From: Aspidiotus rigidus
Taxonomy: Eukaryota; Arthropoda; Insecta; Hemiptera; Diaspididae
Direction of reading: 5' to 3'
NCBI GenBank assembly: GCA_035079385.1
Contig: JAVHKY010000054.1
Coordinates: forward strand, 7,541,501-7,605,500
DNA length: 64,000 nucleotides
A program made the translations under genes and the position numbers. The notes below the pieces were generated by a model that saw nothing but the letters and a program-made list of their open reading frames with translations, ran no database searches and had not been told where the DNA came from. Positions 12,004 through 25,014 of the stretch are shown in pieces. How positions within the stretch are numbered: the first letter of the stretch is position 1; each line of letters begins with the position of its first letter.

Positions 12004-15000
12004 GTACAAATAAGTCAAAAGCTTTAAAATGGCGTCGTGAAATTAAACTTGGAAAAAATATTTATTTTCTATCGCTTTCAAAGTAAAAAACGATTCCTCA
12101 TACAGTATTCATGAGTAGGTCTTTCGAAAAATACAATATTTATAATTGTACTCTGAAAACATATTGGGAAGAAACATGTATTCAGGGTGCCTCGGTAAAA
12201 GTGTGTCAAAGATACACATAAAGAATACAGACTTTACCAAAGACGTTAGAACATCTGCAGATAAAACTGCCTTGGATTAAACGTGAACTCGGTAAAGATA
12301 GTACCTTTATTTCACGACTCAGGCAGGAAAGAAGGATGAATTTTTCTGTGATAATTTTTCAAGATATTTGCTGAGGAAAACGAAGCTATTAAATTGAACA
12401 TCTATAAGGATGTGAACTTTCAATTTTAATCTTCAGAATTGATCATCTGCTCCTGAAATATCACATGACAACAATCACAAATATTTACAAAAATAATATT
12501 ACCGTAACTGTTCAATAACAGTGTCAGAGTACAACTACGATTTCATTTTAAGAGATCCTTCTTCGGATGGCTACATGAACGTAATTTTTGTTGCTAACGA
12601 AGTCATCAGTTTAAAGTGCACTGCTTCGATTGAATAATGTGGATCCACAAAATTTGACTGAAGTTATATCAAAAATAAACACGTGACAATTTGTACAATA
12701 AGTAATTTTGAGACCACTTCCAGCACTAGTAGGACAAAATTTTTCAAAAAAATATTCAAATGGAACGTTCTCCACAATCGAGATACTGGATCGTATCACG
12801 CATGCGCGTACCATTGTAATGAAAAACCAGTGTTCTTGTTTGGGGTCAGAAATGCGCGCTTTCTAGCGTTGTTATTCTTTTCTATTGAAAAGATTTATGA
12901 TGATTTTTTTTTTATTTACAATCAGCAAGAGGAAAGGACTAAGCAAGACTAAACAAAAAAAATTCTCGTTTGGTCAATCAAATGTCGACATTTTTTCAAG
13001 TGTTCGCATCGATCTTGTTTCTGGGTAGAGTGTACCTAGAAAGTGTCAATGTGTGGAGTTCAAGAATGAAGTTACAAAGTGAGAGGGCGGAGGAAGATAT
13101 TTTTTTTATTCATCTAAGATGATAATATTTTTTGGTGGGCAATGTTTTGTTCAGGAGATTAACTGCCTCGAATAATACGATTAAATCTTATGTCGTCGTA
13201 TTGCCGTTATAGAGTCATGATATAACTTAGGTACAGAATACCTTACGATATTTCATTTGTAAATAAGGAGAATTTTTAGGTCCATGTATGAAATTTATTG
13301 TGTTGTACAAAATTCGTTAAAGAAAAAAAATCAATTAAGGATATCAGAAAATTCAATTTCGCTCCGGTTTCTTCACCAAGAGATACACAATGATAAACAA
13401 CTATAAGTAAGAAAAAAGAAAAAAAAAACGAAAAGACGAAAAAACGAAAAAGGCTGTTTTCTTTTTATAAAATAGTTCAATTCTCTGTATAGATACCACA
13501 TCATTTCTAAATTCCATTTTGTTGCTCTCGTGTAGAATAAAAGAAGAAATAAGCTAATTATAGAAATGCTGTGAGGAATAGTTTCGAACACATATTTCGT
13601 TTACTTTTACTTTTATTTTGAAGTTTTTGAAGTTGTTAACCACAGTATTATTATTATTATTATTACCTTTTTTTTCTTGAACTCCGAATCACAAACTTAG
13701 AAAACCCTACTCCGATCAAAGTCAAAATGGAAGATTGGGTAATGAGAAATTGAACTCCAAAAACCTCCGGACTAATTAGTACCGAAGGTTATTCGGAAAA
13801 CAATGATTCCTGTCATTCGGGTATGACTTTTTCATACTAGAAAAAATACAGCACCTTTCGATATAATATACATCAATTTTTTCCCTTATTTTTGTGACAA
13901 AAATTATACATCGATTTTAATCTTCCCATCCATTATACCTATGGGTCCACAAAGAAAGAAAAAATAAATTAAGGAACTCTAACTGATAAGAATCCAAATA
14001 ATGAATTCTTCTATATTTTCTGTCAGTATATGGATCATGGATTACCCCATACGACTTGAAATTTAATTGAACTAGGTACCTAACTTCGGAATGAAATTAA
14101 AGTCAAAATAGTTTGCAGCCAAAAGATTGAGATAAGATCGACGGGCAGTACATATTGCTTCTGAAAAGAAGGGAGACTGTCCTACAAAATGAAGAAATTT
14201 GTATTTAAAAAAAAAATTAAAAAATTGGCTGAGAGAAAATGAGATAGGATAATTTCATCAAAAAGGATACTCGTGACAGGTATCTGTACATGAAACAGAT
14301 AGGAGGCGAAGGGAAGTAAATTGTAAATATTGACTGAGAAAATTTCACGTTAATAAGTTTAAAAAACTACGTTTTAGCATCTGTTAGAAAGTACATTAGC
14401 ATAAAACAGAAAAATACTTACCTACACAAAACTTCAATCATTTTGAAGAGGAAGTAGATTCAAGCTTTGGGGCATGGGTACGAGTATCTATAAAAATAAT
14501 AACTGCGTTCAGCTCGATAGAAAATACTATAGAATCACTAATAGACAGAAAATTGAGCCATTCTAATAATTATGATAAAATTTAAGAATTTTTTATATAC
14601 TTGTGAGGAAAGAAAAATAAATGAATAAAAAAGACGACGGCTACAGAGCACCTAAGAGTTTTTTCTAATTAATTAAATTATAATGTAGGTATACAGGGAA
14701 TTTATTTCTTAGATTTGCATGGTTGAGTTCATACAATATTTCTTCTCCAGGAATAGCCTAAGACATAAAATTTTCCCAATTCCCCTTCCACTCCATCAGA
14801 ATTACTGCCTTAGAATATTTTTAGATACGCCTCTCAATTGTTCCTATTAGCAATGACCAAAGGCGGGGGCCATTGTTATAATTTAGATGCATCATTAATT
14901 AGTTTGAATCATAAGTCGTTCTTTTGCCTCAGTCTTCTCACAGATGCTACAGTCTGAAAGACCGTTGTACTTATTCCCTTTAGAAAAATACCTAACCTAA

Positions 15001-15115
15001 AAACATTTATTTATCGATATTTTTGTTTTTGAGAGAGGGGGCGGATTCATGGGAAAGTGGGTTTTTGGTACAGCCCCCTTTCCAATGTCCCAAAATTAAA
15101 AGGAAAAACTTTGCA
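12004..15115. other. intergenic/upstream region, no gene seen
   Basis: This lies between the divergent ZNF800-like and UQCC1 genes. It is AT-rich with simple runs, including a TTA triplet run near 13,648-13,667. Open frames are short and lack splice or family signals. The ZNF800-like promoter should lie at its left side. Confidence 0.4.
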
Positions 15116-15119
15116 AAAA

Positions 15120-16012
15120 ACCCGCAGCCTACTTCATCAGCTGCTTGGGATTGCTTTCATTAACTCTGTTAATCGAAGCAATCAGGGAACACAGAATACA
15201 ATAACAAGGCGTAAAAGGTTATCAGATAAATACATAATTTCCATTGTGCAAAATAGGTACCGGCACAGATGCGAACTTGTGCCGCAATTGTGGCGGTGAT
15301 TAGTTAATTGGAATGAAGAAAATTGTGGCTAAATATTGCCCCTTGTGAGCGACATCAGACATCGGCAGAAAATACGGGGCATTATTGAGCTTACTGAAGC
15401 GATAAAATGGCGCGAGACACATACAAGGTTCTTGTACAAGTGTTACATCCATATCCACGGGAATGTCGCAGTTGTGACGGTCGGATTTCGAGGAAGTGAT
15501 GCAATTGTTTCTACTCTTCAAAGGCAATGTGAAGCCTCTATTTCTTTGAGGATGCAAAGAGGGCGAAGAGAGTGGTAAAATTTGAAAGCTACCGGAAAAG
15601 GTGATTATCATAAAATAGCCATGAGAGCGCATAGTTATATGAAAATCTTTCTACGTCCTTTAAAACAAACTTCCAGTGACTATAGTCCTAATAAGTTTTT
15701 TTTACTTATTACATATAACAAGTAACTATAATAGGTTATAAGTTAAAAGTAAACAACAAAATTTGATGTTTCTCGAATCTCGAGCTATATAATATGATAG
15801 GTGGGAGACATGGAAAAATTTTGATTCTCGGGCTATATACCTATGATAGGAGTCAATTGGAGATCGAAATTATTCTACATCCCTCTCCTATCATATATAG
15901 ATCATATATGGCTCGAGAGTCGAAATTTTTTCAAGTTTTTTGTTGGACGGCGCTCGGCGCACGCTGAATTTCTCAAAAAGTCCCCCATAGAACAGGTTTC
16001 CCTGTTAAAAAT
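15120..16012. mobile_element. non-autonomous element with minisatellite core and GAA-type terminal hairpin
   Basis: The left side has a stem-forming GTTAA-type region followed by CAGGGAACACAG (about 15,170). The right side ends with CCCCCATAGAACAGG and the stem-loop AACAGG-TTTC-CCTGTT (15991-16006), followed by AAAA. Between them, about 15,774-15,925 carries 45-bp-type units (CTCGAGCTATATAATATGAT), first in one orientation and then inverted. The motif TTGGACGGCGCTCGGCG precedes the right end. The same layout recurs at 37,565-38,129 and 43,165-43,400. The left boundary is approximate. Confidence 0.5.
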
Positions 16013-16728
16013 AACGGTTCAGTTTATTGGTCAAGATTTATTATCAAAATAGAAACAGTTACGGCCCTGTCAAAAAGGAGCAAAAATTAGCGCTTCTAGT
16101 GGAGCATCCTCATGTAAATATCCTACAATGGCGATACGACGTCCGCGATGGTGTGGCGCAAAAGTGACGCCATCGCCATGTGAGTTTCTTACCTTCAGCT
16201 AGTAATCTCAAAACAACTTGGGAACTAAGCAATGTAGGATAAAGATGAAGAGAATCAAATTTGTAGAGCGGAAAATTTTCTACAAGAAGTCATCTTCTTT
16301 CATAAAATTCGATTCAGATCAATTTAAGGAAATTTTCCGCCTATCACCCGCACCACCGATCAATCAATTTTCTTGTCTCTGTTATCAGCCTGCTATGCGA
16401 TCTGTAGTGGGAGCGCACTAGCGCACTCTCGTTGAATGTTTCAATTACTGGAACTGGGCAATAGAGTGTATGCAAATCTGCCTAGTTTCGCTCTGATCGA
16501 AGTTAATCACTAGGTTATCAATATAAAATGAATGAGTAATTCTTTTGCCCGTTTGCCGATGGAGACGGAGGCATGAATTTCGAACGATATCTCTGAAGAA
16601 GTTGAATGAAGGAAAATTGTGCAAAAATAATACGTCATTCCTGTTCTCATGAACCATACTTGGTCGTGATTTATTCATAGATGATTTAATTCAATTTCTG
16701 CTGTCTCTGGGAGTCGATGATGAATAAG
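16013..16728. other. upstream region and probable 5'UTR exon of UQCC1
   Basis: No coding signal is visible. A good donor at 16729 (AAG|GTATCA) and an acceptor ending at 16796 (TTTCAG) suggest a 5'UTR exon ending at 16728, spliced to the exon that contains the UQCC1 start codon. Confidence 0.35.
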
Positions 16729-16833
16729 GTATCATTCATAATCTTACTTCAAATACCTACTTTTTTTCCACCATTGAATTATTATTATACTTTCAGGCTG
16801 TTTGCGTTCGTATCTTCTCTGAATTGTGTAAGA

Positions 16834-18658
16834 ATGAAATGGCAACTTGGTCCTATAACCGCTCTTCGTCATCGGTACAACTTCTTCAACGTACATTCAA
16901 AATTGATTCAATCATACGTCAATGGATTGACTTTTTTTGTACAATTTTCTAGGTTTTCTCGTCAGTAGTCCGAAAACAACGAGTATCTAATTTGCCCAAT
17001 CAAATAAAACCTGAGAAGTATCGAAAAGAAGTGGTAGAATTAAGTGAAGACAGACGAAATTCACGTTTTTTACAGAAAGTAGAAAAATATGTACCGACTA
17101 AATATCTCCACAAATATGTGGAACAGATGGTATTTTAATATCATTTTTCGTCGAAAGTTCATCTTGAATATCATATTTTAATTTTTTTGAATTTTGTCTC
17201 CAGAAAGTCGAAAGAGGTTTGCAGTTTCTGTACGAAGATATTTGTGATGAAGTCGATTATATGGAATTCTTTCGCGGTAATTTTCCAAACAAACGCTCTA
17301 GATTAGCATTTGTCATTGTATCATGTGTAAAATATCATTCACTTCTTTGAGTTTCAGACTTCAATTTGTCAGATACGTTTTCATCGTGGTTCACGGTCAT
17401 GGAATTACATATTTATATTCTCTGTGTTCGTATCATGATGGAAGACCCCAAAATAGGTGTTCCGATCCGAGATTCTATGACAGATCTTTTCTGGGCGGAC
17501 GTTCAGATGCGCGCTGAGAGAATAGGCGTATAAGAATTTACTTATTCGTAATCACACATGTCTATTATAAACTAATTTCGTTGAATTTGTATACATTTAA
17601 CAGGAAATTGCTTCTGGAGTACGGGCAAAGCAATTACTAATTCTGAGTAATCAATTTCAAGCTGCATTCTATGGTTATGACGAAGGAATACAAAGCAATG
17701 ATGAAGTATTAGCAGCGATTGTCTGGCGAAGATTTTTCGCTTTCGAATGCAGTGATGTTACTCTCATAGAAAGATTAGTGAAATATATCCGTCTTCAGGT
17801 TGGTGATTAAATTTAAACTTTTTATGTTTTCGATTACAGAGATTACAAATTAATGTATATTTTGGCCGTCTGTAAAATAGATTAGCAATATTTTTGTTGA
17901 AGTTTGAAAGCAAGTATACGCGAGAAGCTTCAACCTACAACACTAAACATGTGTGTGGCAGGTGCTCTAGGATATCTCCAAAATTTTCAATTATTGCAAA
18001 ATTCTTATAGTATGTTCTCGTATGTAAAGACAGTTGTAAAAATCTTGAAGACTTAATCGGATGTTTCTTCTTCATGATCGGCCCAATTTTTTCGAGATAA
18101 TGTATTCTTTTAATCTGTATTATGATAACGTCTTTTTTCATTCCTCCTTCTTAGAAATAAGTCAATATTAATTACGGTACGATGATGTTTATTTCTTTTA
18201 ATGATTAGCAGTCAAGAAAAATTTACTAGAAAATATGTCCACTTTAATTCAATAGCTTGCTACTTCTATTAGTAATGCAGATTCAGTTTTCCACTTCTCG
18301 TTCCCGAAATGGTTGCCAACCCTCAGAAAAACTGGCGGTCCACATGAGAGATTAAAAGTAACGTTACCTAGGCTTACTTAGGAAAATAAATCAATCCTAC
18401 ATTCCAAAATTATTTGAGAGAAGTAACTGATGGGGTGAGCGCAAAAATTAAATTGAGGGATAGAATTTTTTCCTCATATCCTAGTAGAATTGAAGTACAA
18501 TATCTAAATATAAATGGGCAAAAATAACTTCGAACAACTTTATCACATTATATTTATTTTACATGTTTCAGCTGGAAGTATTGGCTACAGATTCATTAGA
18601 TGACCTCCTATTTAAAAGAAGGTGTCTTTTTATACCTTTGTCCGAAGTAACCGTTTAG
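16834..18658 (+). CDS. UQCC1: ubiquinol-cytochrome c reductase assembly factor 1 (CBP3/UQCC1 family)
   Basis: The gene encodes a 252-residue mitochondrial chaperone needed for cytochrome b synthesis and early complex III assembly. The six exons are 16834-16890, 16953-17129, 17204-17276, 17358-17527, 17604-17798 and 18572-18658; phases close and the stop is TAG. The family signature (ubiquinol-cytochrome c chaperone domain) is clear. It runs LYEDICDEVDYMEFFRDFNL, then LSDTFSSWFTVMELHIY, MTDLFWADVQMRAER, NQFQAAFYGYDEGIQSNDEV, LAAIVWRRFFAFECSD and LVKYIRLQ, in the order of human UQCC1. The N-terminus is basic and hydroxylated, consistent with a mitochondrial presequence. The start is the only ATG in frame with exon 2, which is reached through a short 62-bp intron. 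The last intron (17799-18571) is much longer than the others. The C-terminus is shorter than in vertebrates. Confidence 0.93.
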
Positions 18659-19416
18659 TAGGTAGATTCAAGTTTTGTCGTTTATCGAACTGACAGCGAT
18701 ATTGACGTGAAATTGATCGTATGATTTGAATACCTACCTTGAAATACTAAATATGACGATAATCGTATTAGGAAAATATTGTTGTCTCTTGTGTACTTTC
18801 ATTCGATTGATAGTAGTTTAAGGAATTAAAGTCATTTTATTGTTAAATAAGTCTACGTGTAATTATTTTCTGCCGTACGAGTATGAGATATTTTACTTTG
18901 TTGTGGAGGACAACATGAAACTCGATTATACAAACAGCAAAGAAACTAAGCAACTATCATGTCACCAATTTCTTTACCTGGAGTGTGTCTCTTAAATCAT
19001 TTCGTAATGTATGTCAACGGTCTATTTTTGAGAAAATTCTTTCTAAAATTAACAGAATTTATGCTTGTGAAGTATTCCAATTACCTGAAATGGCTAGTGA
19101 AATAACAAAAAAAGGCTGTCTGTAAAATATCATTTACACGAAGATTCGTTTCTCGAGAAGTAAATACATTGATCATACTTCTTACCCGTGGTACCGTATT
19201 CCCTAGTTCCTGCACCACCCGATCGTTTCTAAATCATAAGATTTTTTTCGGCTCTATTCGGCAATCTTCGGCATATTGACAAAAATGAATTGAAACTCAT
19301 TATCACTGACCCTAGTAAGTAAACAAACAGAAAACAAGATGGATAAGAAGATTATTTTACCGGTGTTTTCCAGACCTAAAAATGGATCCTAAATTTATTT
19401 AATGCTCGTTAGAATT
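18659..19416. other. intergenic region between UQCC1 and MPG
   Basis: The two genes lie in the same orientation about 0.75 kb apart. The region holds the UQCC1 3'UTR and the MPG promoter. No canonical AATAAA is obvious near the UQCC1 stop; ATTAAA near 18,825 is a possible variant signal. Confidence 0.4.
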
Positions 19417-20258
19417 ATGAATGGGCCTTCTTCAAAGCGGCTTAAAAGCAGTGAGGACGAACAAGTCAGCATATATTTCATACGACCAAATCGTCTATTG
19501 AATGATTTTTACAATGTACCGTGTATGAACTTGGCAAAAAATCTTCTCGGTACTATTTTGGTGAGGAAATTACCTGACGGCGATATTTTGAAAGGTAAAA
19601 TTGTAGAAACCGAATGTTATCTTGGTTTTGAGGATAAGGCTTCTTTCTCATATAATGGACGCAGAACTGCTAGAAATGAGCCTATGTTCATGGATCCGGG
19701 ATCAATTTTCGTTTATCAAACATATGGAATGTATTACTGCTTCAATGTATCCAGTCAAGGTTCGAGAGTTTTTGTTTCCGTTTGGGTTATCATTAACCAG
19801 ATACTAAAACTTTTGTCGGTTTTAAAGGTGAAGGAGCTGCTGTTCTTCTGAGAGCCGTCGAACCGTTAAATGGATTGGAAAGAATGTCCGAAAATCGTAG
19901 CACTTATCATTCGAAGAGGAAAAATAAAGCTAATGATAATAAGGTTAAATACGAAGCGAAGAAAAATAATTTCAAACCTTTTCAATTATGTAATGGTCCA
20001 AGCAAACTATGTATAAGTTTCGAGATTGATATAGAAAGTTGCAACAAAAGAAGCTTAACTGATTTCCCTGATATGTGGATTGAAGAAAGGATGGATCGTA
20101 TAACAGAAGATCATATCGTTTGCAGTAGTCGTATAGGAATTGATTCTGCTGGAAAAGAATGGGCCTCGAAGTTATTACGTTTTTATTTATTCAATAATAA
20201 GAGTGTTAGCGTACGAGATAAAAAGCAAGAAGCGATTAAAAACAAAGAAATATCATAA
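19417..20258 (+). CDS. MPG: DNA-3-methyladenine glycosylase (AAG/MPG family)
   Basis: The gene encodes a 257-residue base-excision-repair glycosylase that removes alkylated purines. The exons are 19417-19759 and 19828-20258, split by a 68-bp intron in phase 1. An in-frame ATG at 19402 would add five residues. The protein aligns to human AAG without gaps through exon 1, with a constant offset of 59. Conserved positions are catalytic E66 (human E125), Y68 (Y127), Y100 (Y159), intercalating Y103 (Y162) and N110 (N169). Human H136 is replaced by F77 in FEDKASFSYNGRR. Exon 2 continues GEGAAVLLRAVEPLNGLERM, then LCNGPSKLC and GKEWASKLLRFY, typical of the family. The segment between them is Lys/Asn-rich. 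No catalytic break is seen apart from the H-to-F change. Confidence 0.93.
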
Positions 20259-22319
20259 TTCATCTATTGGTATTTGTTCCTTTATATTTTTACGAATGAA
20301 GATTTACTGCGAATTATCGAACGAGGATATCGATTGGCTAGAAAAATGCTCAGCAGAAATCGAATTTTCGTCACACTTCATGAAACCATGAAATGGAATA
20401 GAAAATAATTCTGTGAAATTGTGTGGCTCGTTTATTACTTCCCTAATTCTGGACCTTCATTAATATCAGAGAAAATTATTTGGAATAATTTTAGAAGATG
20501 AGATGCATTAGAATTTCGCATCACTATCCTGTCTCAATCTTTTTTCAACTTGATTTATAAACCTTATATTTATAAGTCAAAATTTGTGATTCTTTTTCGA
20601 AAATATGATCCGATATAATATCTAACGAAGAATGCTAAATGAATGTTCAAAAAAAAAAAAAACAAATATAACGAATGTTCGCTGAATTTTTATTGTACCA
20701 TGATAATTACAGTTGAATTTCCCAAGTACACCCGCAAAACGATTCAAAAAGTACGTTCTGAATAGAATGTACTTAATTTAAGAACACGTCCTTCTATTTT
20801 TCTTTCTAATGATTGGAAAAATTCTGTATTTTCAATCCTAAATCAGTCATTTAAAGTCGATATAAGTTGGTTGATTGTCATAGAATTTCGACTCAAAAAT
20901 TTAACTGCGTGAATGACTTGATAAATTTTCATTACCAATCAACGAAAGTTTGAAAGAAGATACTGCTGAGAGCTTGGGTCAAAACTGAGTGAGGAACGTT
21001 TGATTTACTATCCACTCTGATACGAAAAAAAAAATATCATGAAACATTGCAATGAAAAGAGAAAATAATTACACTTTTTTTTGTAATCTTCTTTTGTGTG
21101 AATAATCATTTTATACCGGTAGCTGCGATTATCAGCTCGGTATTTTCAACGAAATAAGGATTGTCGAATGGAAATCTGGTGATAAAATGAACTTTTGAAG
21201 TGCGATCGTACTGGAATCCATTTCAATACCAAATTTACATTTTTCTTATGCTCTAATAATATTAGGAAGTTATTTGCATTAAATTATATTTTTTCGCTAG
21301 AATAAAAAAAAAAAAAAGTTCCATACTCTTACCTATATATTTTGTGATGTTCAGTGAAAATGTAAAAAATATAAAACGTTAGGGGCGTTAGTTCAAGAGG
21401 GATTTAAGGTAATAGGCATTCATCCTAAGTTGAACTATTTGAAAATTAAGTTTCTCGCTCTTTCCTTATTTCCCCACTGGAAGATTAAATTATCCCAATT
21501 GAGAGGCTCTATCCTAAAAACTAAACCTTATTATCAACAACATGAAGTCATTTCATGTTGCAAAAAATATGTTTATGTCTTGTATATAGACGGAAGTGTA
21601 TTGAGGGATTTTATGATGATACTAATTAAGCCTAGCGCTAAAAATGACGGGGAGATATAGGCCTAGCACGTTAATCGTACGAACCGTCGCACCGACGTCT
21701 GGTATGGTGTGATGAAGACCATCATCGTTAAACAAAGACCTTAATATCAATATACTGATTTCTGTTTCTAGAATAAAATTATGTTCCGTAATTATCACAT
21801 GTATCACTGTGTATATCCTCTGTCATTAACTGGAGATGCAAACACATTCAATAGATGCTGAAATACGGAAAGACGAAAATGTTCGAACAAGGTTTTCGCT
21901 ATTATCGTCGTTGATATCGATTACGAAAACTTTTTCAGAAGACACACGTTTTTGCTTAGAAAAAGGGCATTTTGGGGAGCCTCTTTGTGACGTAACGACA
22001 ATGGGTTGCGAAAATCAAAACGCAGGAACGAGTAAACTCGCCCTAGTACGCATGGTCGCGTTTCGTCCGTGCAAATGTTTTATATGTACGATATCATTTC
22101 CTTTCTCATTTCGAAACGTTTTCCCTTGTACAAAATATCCTTGTAAACGTGGAATTTTTGAGTGTAATATTGTTATTTTATCTTCTTTTTCCTACATTGT
22201 GTTTAAATTTTGTCATTTTTTTACAATGTTATTTTTTTTCGTTTATACTTCGTGGCTATCGAAATGGTTCTATTTCTTAATTTTAAAATACAACGTTCGG
22301 GGAATCATGGGTTTTTAAA
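20259..22319. other. intergenic region, no supported gene
   Basis: This is the MPG 3' flank followed by AT-rich DNA. A 160-codon open frame at 21836-22318 has no domain, an irregular hydrophobic composition, and ends in low-complexity Phe-rich sequence. I treat it as chance. CpG content rises towards 22.0-22.4 kb, suggesting promoter proximity. Confidence 0.35.
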
Positions 22320-22509
22320 ATTCGGGCGTTGACGGTTCGTTGGTGTGTGTTCGAGTTTATATTTCGGTCGCTTTTCTCTTCGCGTTGTATAGTTTTCGCT
22401 TGTGTGCTCAATTTTCTTTATATCAGTTCAGTATGATGGAAAGGCAGAGGATATGCAATCAATCTTACGTCCTTTGCTTCAAACTTCTTCAAAATTAGAG
22501 GGAGAATGC
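22320..22509 (+). promoter_or_regulatory. candidate promoter and first exon
   Basis: A CpG-richer, G/T-rich segment is followed by an open stretch with ATG at 22453 (MQSILRPLLQTSSKLEGEC). It ends at a strong donor, TGC|GTAAGTATAC, after 22509. It could be the start of a downstream + strand gene. No matching second exon was found, and its phase does not join the 45-kb exon directly. Weak inference. Confidence 0.25.
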
Positions 22510-24345
22510 GTAAGTATACTTGTATACGAATACGAAAAAATATACTTCGAGGCCTATACCTACTGGTTTCAGACTGAGACTGCGATCTTGACGTAGCCAT
22601 ACTTAATTTACGAGTCCCAATTCGGCGGGATTGGACAGTTAGACTCAAGAAGTCTCGAAAGAGTTCTTATCGATCGTTAAACTCATAGGGCAAGATTATA
22701 ACCATAAACTGCTGGCTGAATATGGATCGTGTGAGTTGAATGTTTGTTCAATAGGCCTATATATGAAGTTGTTCATATGTGATCATGAGAGTTGAGAAAT
22801 ATAATCAGTTTCGTCTTATTGCCCATGTATATCGAATCCAGATTCATATCACTTTTACTGCAGTCTATAGGTGACTCGTAGAAACAACTTTATTGGTAGA
22901 CGTAAATGCTGAAATTGGAGATATGGAAACAAAGTGAACAATTCTCACGTTGGGTAGGCCTAGAGTGAATCAAAATCTTTTCACTGCGCATATCAATCTC
23001 TTCCTTTTCTTATGGTGAGATTATGAAGGACTGTGCGAAGTTTGAGAAATTTAGCGCAGGAATGTCCACAGAAGAGCTGAAACTCATTATTTTGCATTTT
23101 CTCCAAATTGTCGGCAAGATTATCATCGAAACTCGAAAGATTCTATGAATTCAAAGTCGAAAATATATCTATCTAGGTGCATGGCACTGAGTTGTTACAC
23201 ACTAAGCTAAAGCTTTCATCATCTCCATCACATCATGAATATTGATGATGAAGATCTTAAAAATTGTACTTTTAGCCTATGCTTTCATCTTTCTCTTCTA
23301 TAGACGATTGTCTTTTAATCTAAAGAGTTTATCTATAGTAGACTAAATGACAGCCAATTTCAAAGTGGATACCTACCTGAGAAAACTAGCCTACGTCAGC
23401 TTATTTCAAGGGTCTCGTTAGCTATAATATTCCGTTGGTTTCTGTCAAAGAATGAAGCGATTAAACTTGGGAGTTCCAAGGGTTGCAGGTAACCCTACGT
23501 ATTTTTGAGGTGATCATGTGTGATTTGCCATTAAACAACTTTGAATTCTTTTTAATCGACGAAAACCTGATGGTAAGAGAAGAGATCACCAAAAAATATT
23601 AAATTTTGATTTGAAAAGCCACGACGCGACGTGCTGTTTTTCCCCTCATTAAAGATAACAGTGTTCTCATTCAAAAGTACTTCTGATCACCTTTATGGGG
23701 AATGAGAGGTGTTTCTTCCAAGGCTTCGGAGGGGAAACAAATTGTTTACCGGGAAGGATTCCAATAAGAACGCTTATTATACAACGATTTGTAAATCAAT
23801 CTGGGATCCCGCTTTAACTATGGTGAAGAGGTTTTATTCAGCATAGGTTTGAAGGTTATCATATCTGAAAGGCTCTTCGTCGATTCTGGTATTTCTATAT
23901 TAGATTGAACTCGAATACGATTATCCAAGTAGGTACCCTAGCTGGTGTCATCAAGACTCATCCCATCTACACCTTGAACTTGAAATTCAAATGTATGTAC
24001 CTTAGAAGTATCCAAGAGAAAATTATCAATGAGAATTTTATAATATCAAAGTCGAAAAAGGTGATAATTTCGTCGTAAATGGAATGCAGAGACTATAATA
24101 CATACTAAGAAAATTAAGGAATTTTTCGATGACAGAAACATCCTTCACAGTATGTTGAATTTTTCTCTTACAACAGTAGTAATTCATTGAGAAAACCGTA
24201 GGTAAATGATCTTTTTTTTATAGGTACGTGCTGGTAAAACTGGCCATTAGTCAGCTGTTTTGATAGGTAAACCAGCTGTTTCAGCCCCGGGCAGCCATTT
24301 TCGGTAGATAAACTAGCTGGTGTAGTCACAGGTTCAAGTTATGAG
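22510..24345. other. non-coding stretch, nothing recognised
   Basis: I see no long ORF, splice pair or clear repeat here. A 17-nt string, ACAAATTGTTTACCGGG, near 23,737 recurs near 26,006; the surrounding sequence does not match. Confidence 0.3.
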
Positions 24346-24621
24346 TTATACCCTTAGACCATACAACAGATAGACCGAGCATCGGCCATTACAACGCGTT
24401 GAACGGAAGACATGATAAGAGAATAAGGGGGACTGGACCTCAATGAAGGCAACGCGGGTGAACGCGCGGAGCAGTGAAACACACCGTACACCCGTGCCGC
24501 CCTTCAAATTTGTAAACAAGGTCCAGTCCCTCGTATTTTCTTATGTGTATTCTTATCATGTCCTCCGTTCAAAGATTCATTGCTATGCTCGGTCTATCTA
24601 TTGTATGGTCTAAGGTTATAC
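24346..24621. mobile_element. inverted-repeat MITE with TTATAC flanking duplication
   Basis: The element at 24352-24615 begins CCTTAGACCATACAA and ends with the reverse complement TTGTATGGTCTAAGG. The arms stay similar for about 85 bp each (AGATAGACCGAGCAT, GAACGGA.GACATGATAAG and GGGACTGGACCT are shared). Direct copies of TTATAC flank it at 24346-24351 and 24616-24621. It has no coding capacity, and its GC-rich centre contrasts with the AT-rich surroundings. Confidence 0.75.
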
Positions 24622-24703
24622 CCTGCGTACATAATTTGCTCGTAAATTGCACATATTTTGAACGAATAAAAAAAAATTTTGTATTGTACACAGTCCATCA
24701 GCT

Positions 24704-25014
24704 TGTGATAAGTCAGAGAAGAGATAGCCAACTTCAATGCAAAATTTTAATAATATAGAATTAAGGACAAAAAACGCATATATTTGCCACGTGAGCGTTG
24801 TGATCGCTTTGTTACAATTGGTTGATAAGTGCGCTGCAGCGGCAGTGTTTGCAGCATTCCAAATATATTTCAATGTAGTAGTAAATAATATCCGTTCATG
24901 TGTAGTAGTAGTGGTGATATACTACGGCGATTGCAGCGCTAACGTGGCAAATATATGCGTTTTTTGTCTTTAAAATTAACCAAGAGTTAAATATCTCTTC
25001 TCTGTGATAAGTCA
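24704..25014. mobile_element. MITE with long target-site duplication (MULE-like)
   Basis: TGTGATAAGTCA occurs directly at 24704-24715 and 25003-25014. Between them the ends are inverted: GAGAAGAGATA at the left and TATCTCTTCTC at the right. An internal inverted pair of about 45 bp starts at the ACAAAAAACGCATATATT motif and runs through TTGCCACGT. A 9-12 bp duplication with long inverted arms is typical of Mutator-like elements. It is non-coding (287 bp between duplications). Confidence 0.75.

Noticed and set aside
21836..22318. 160-codon + strand frame
   Set aside because: Low-complexity Phe-rich end, no domain, no conserved pattern; likely chance.
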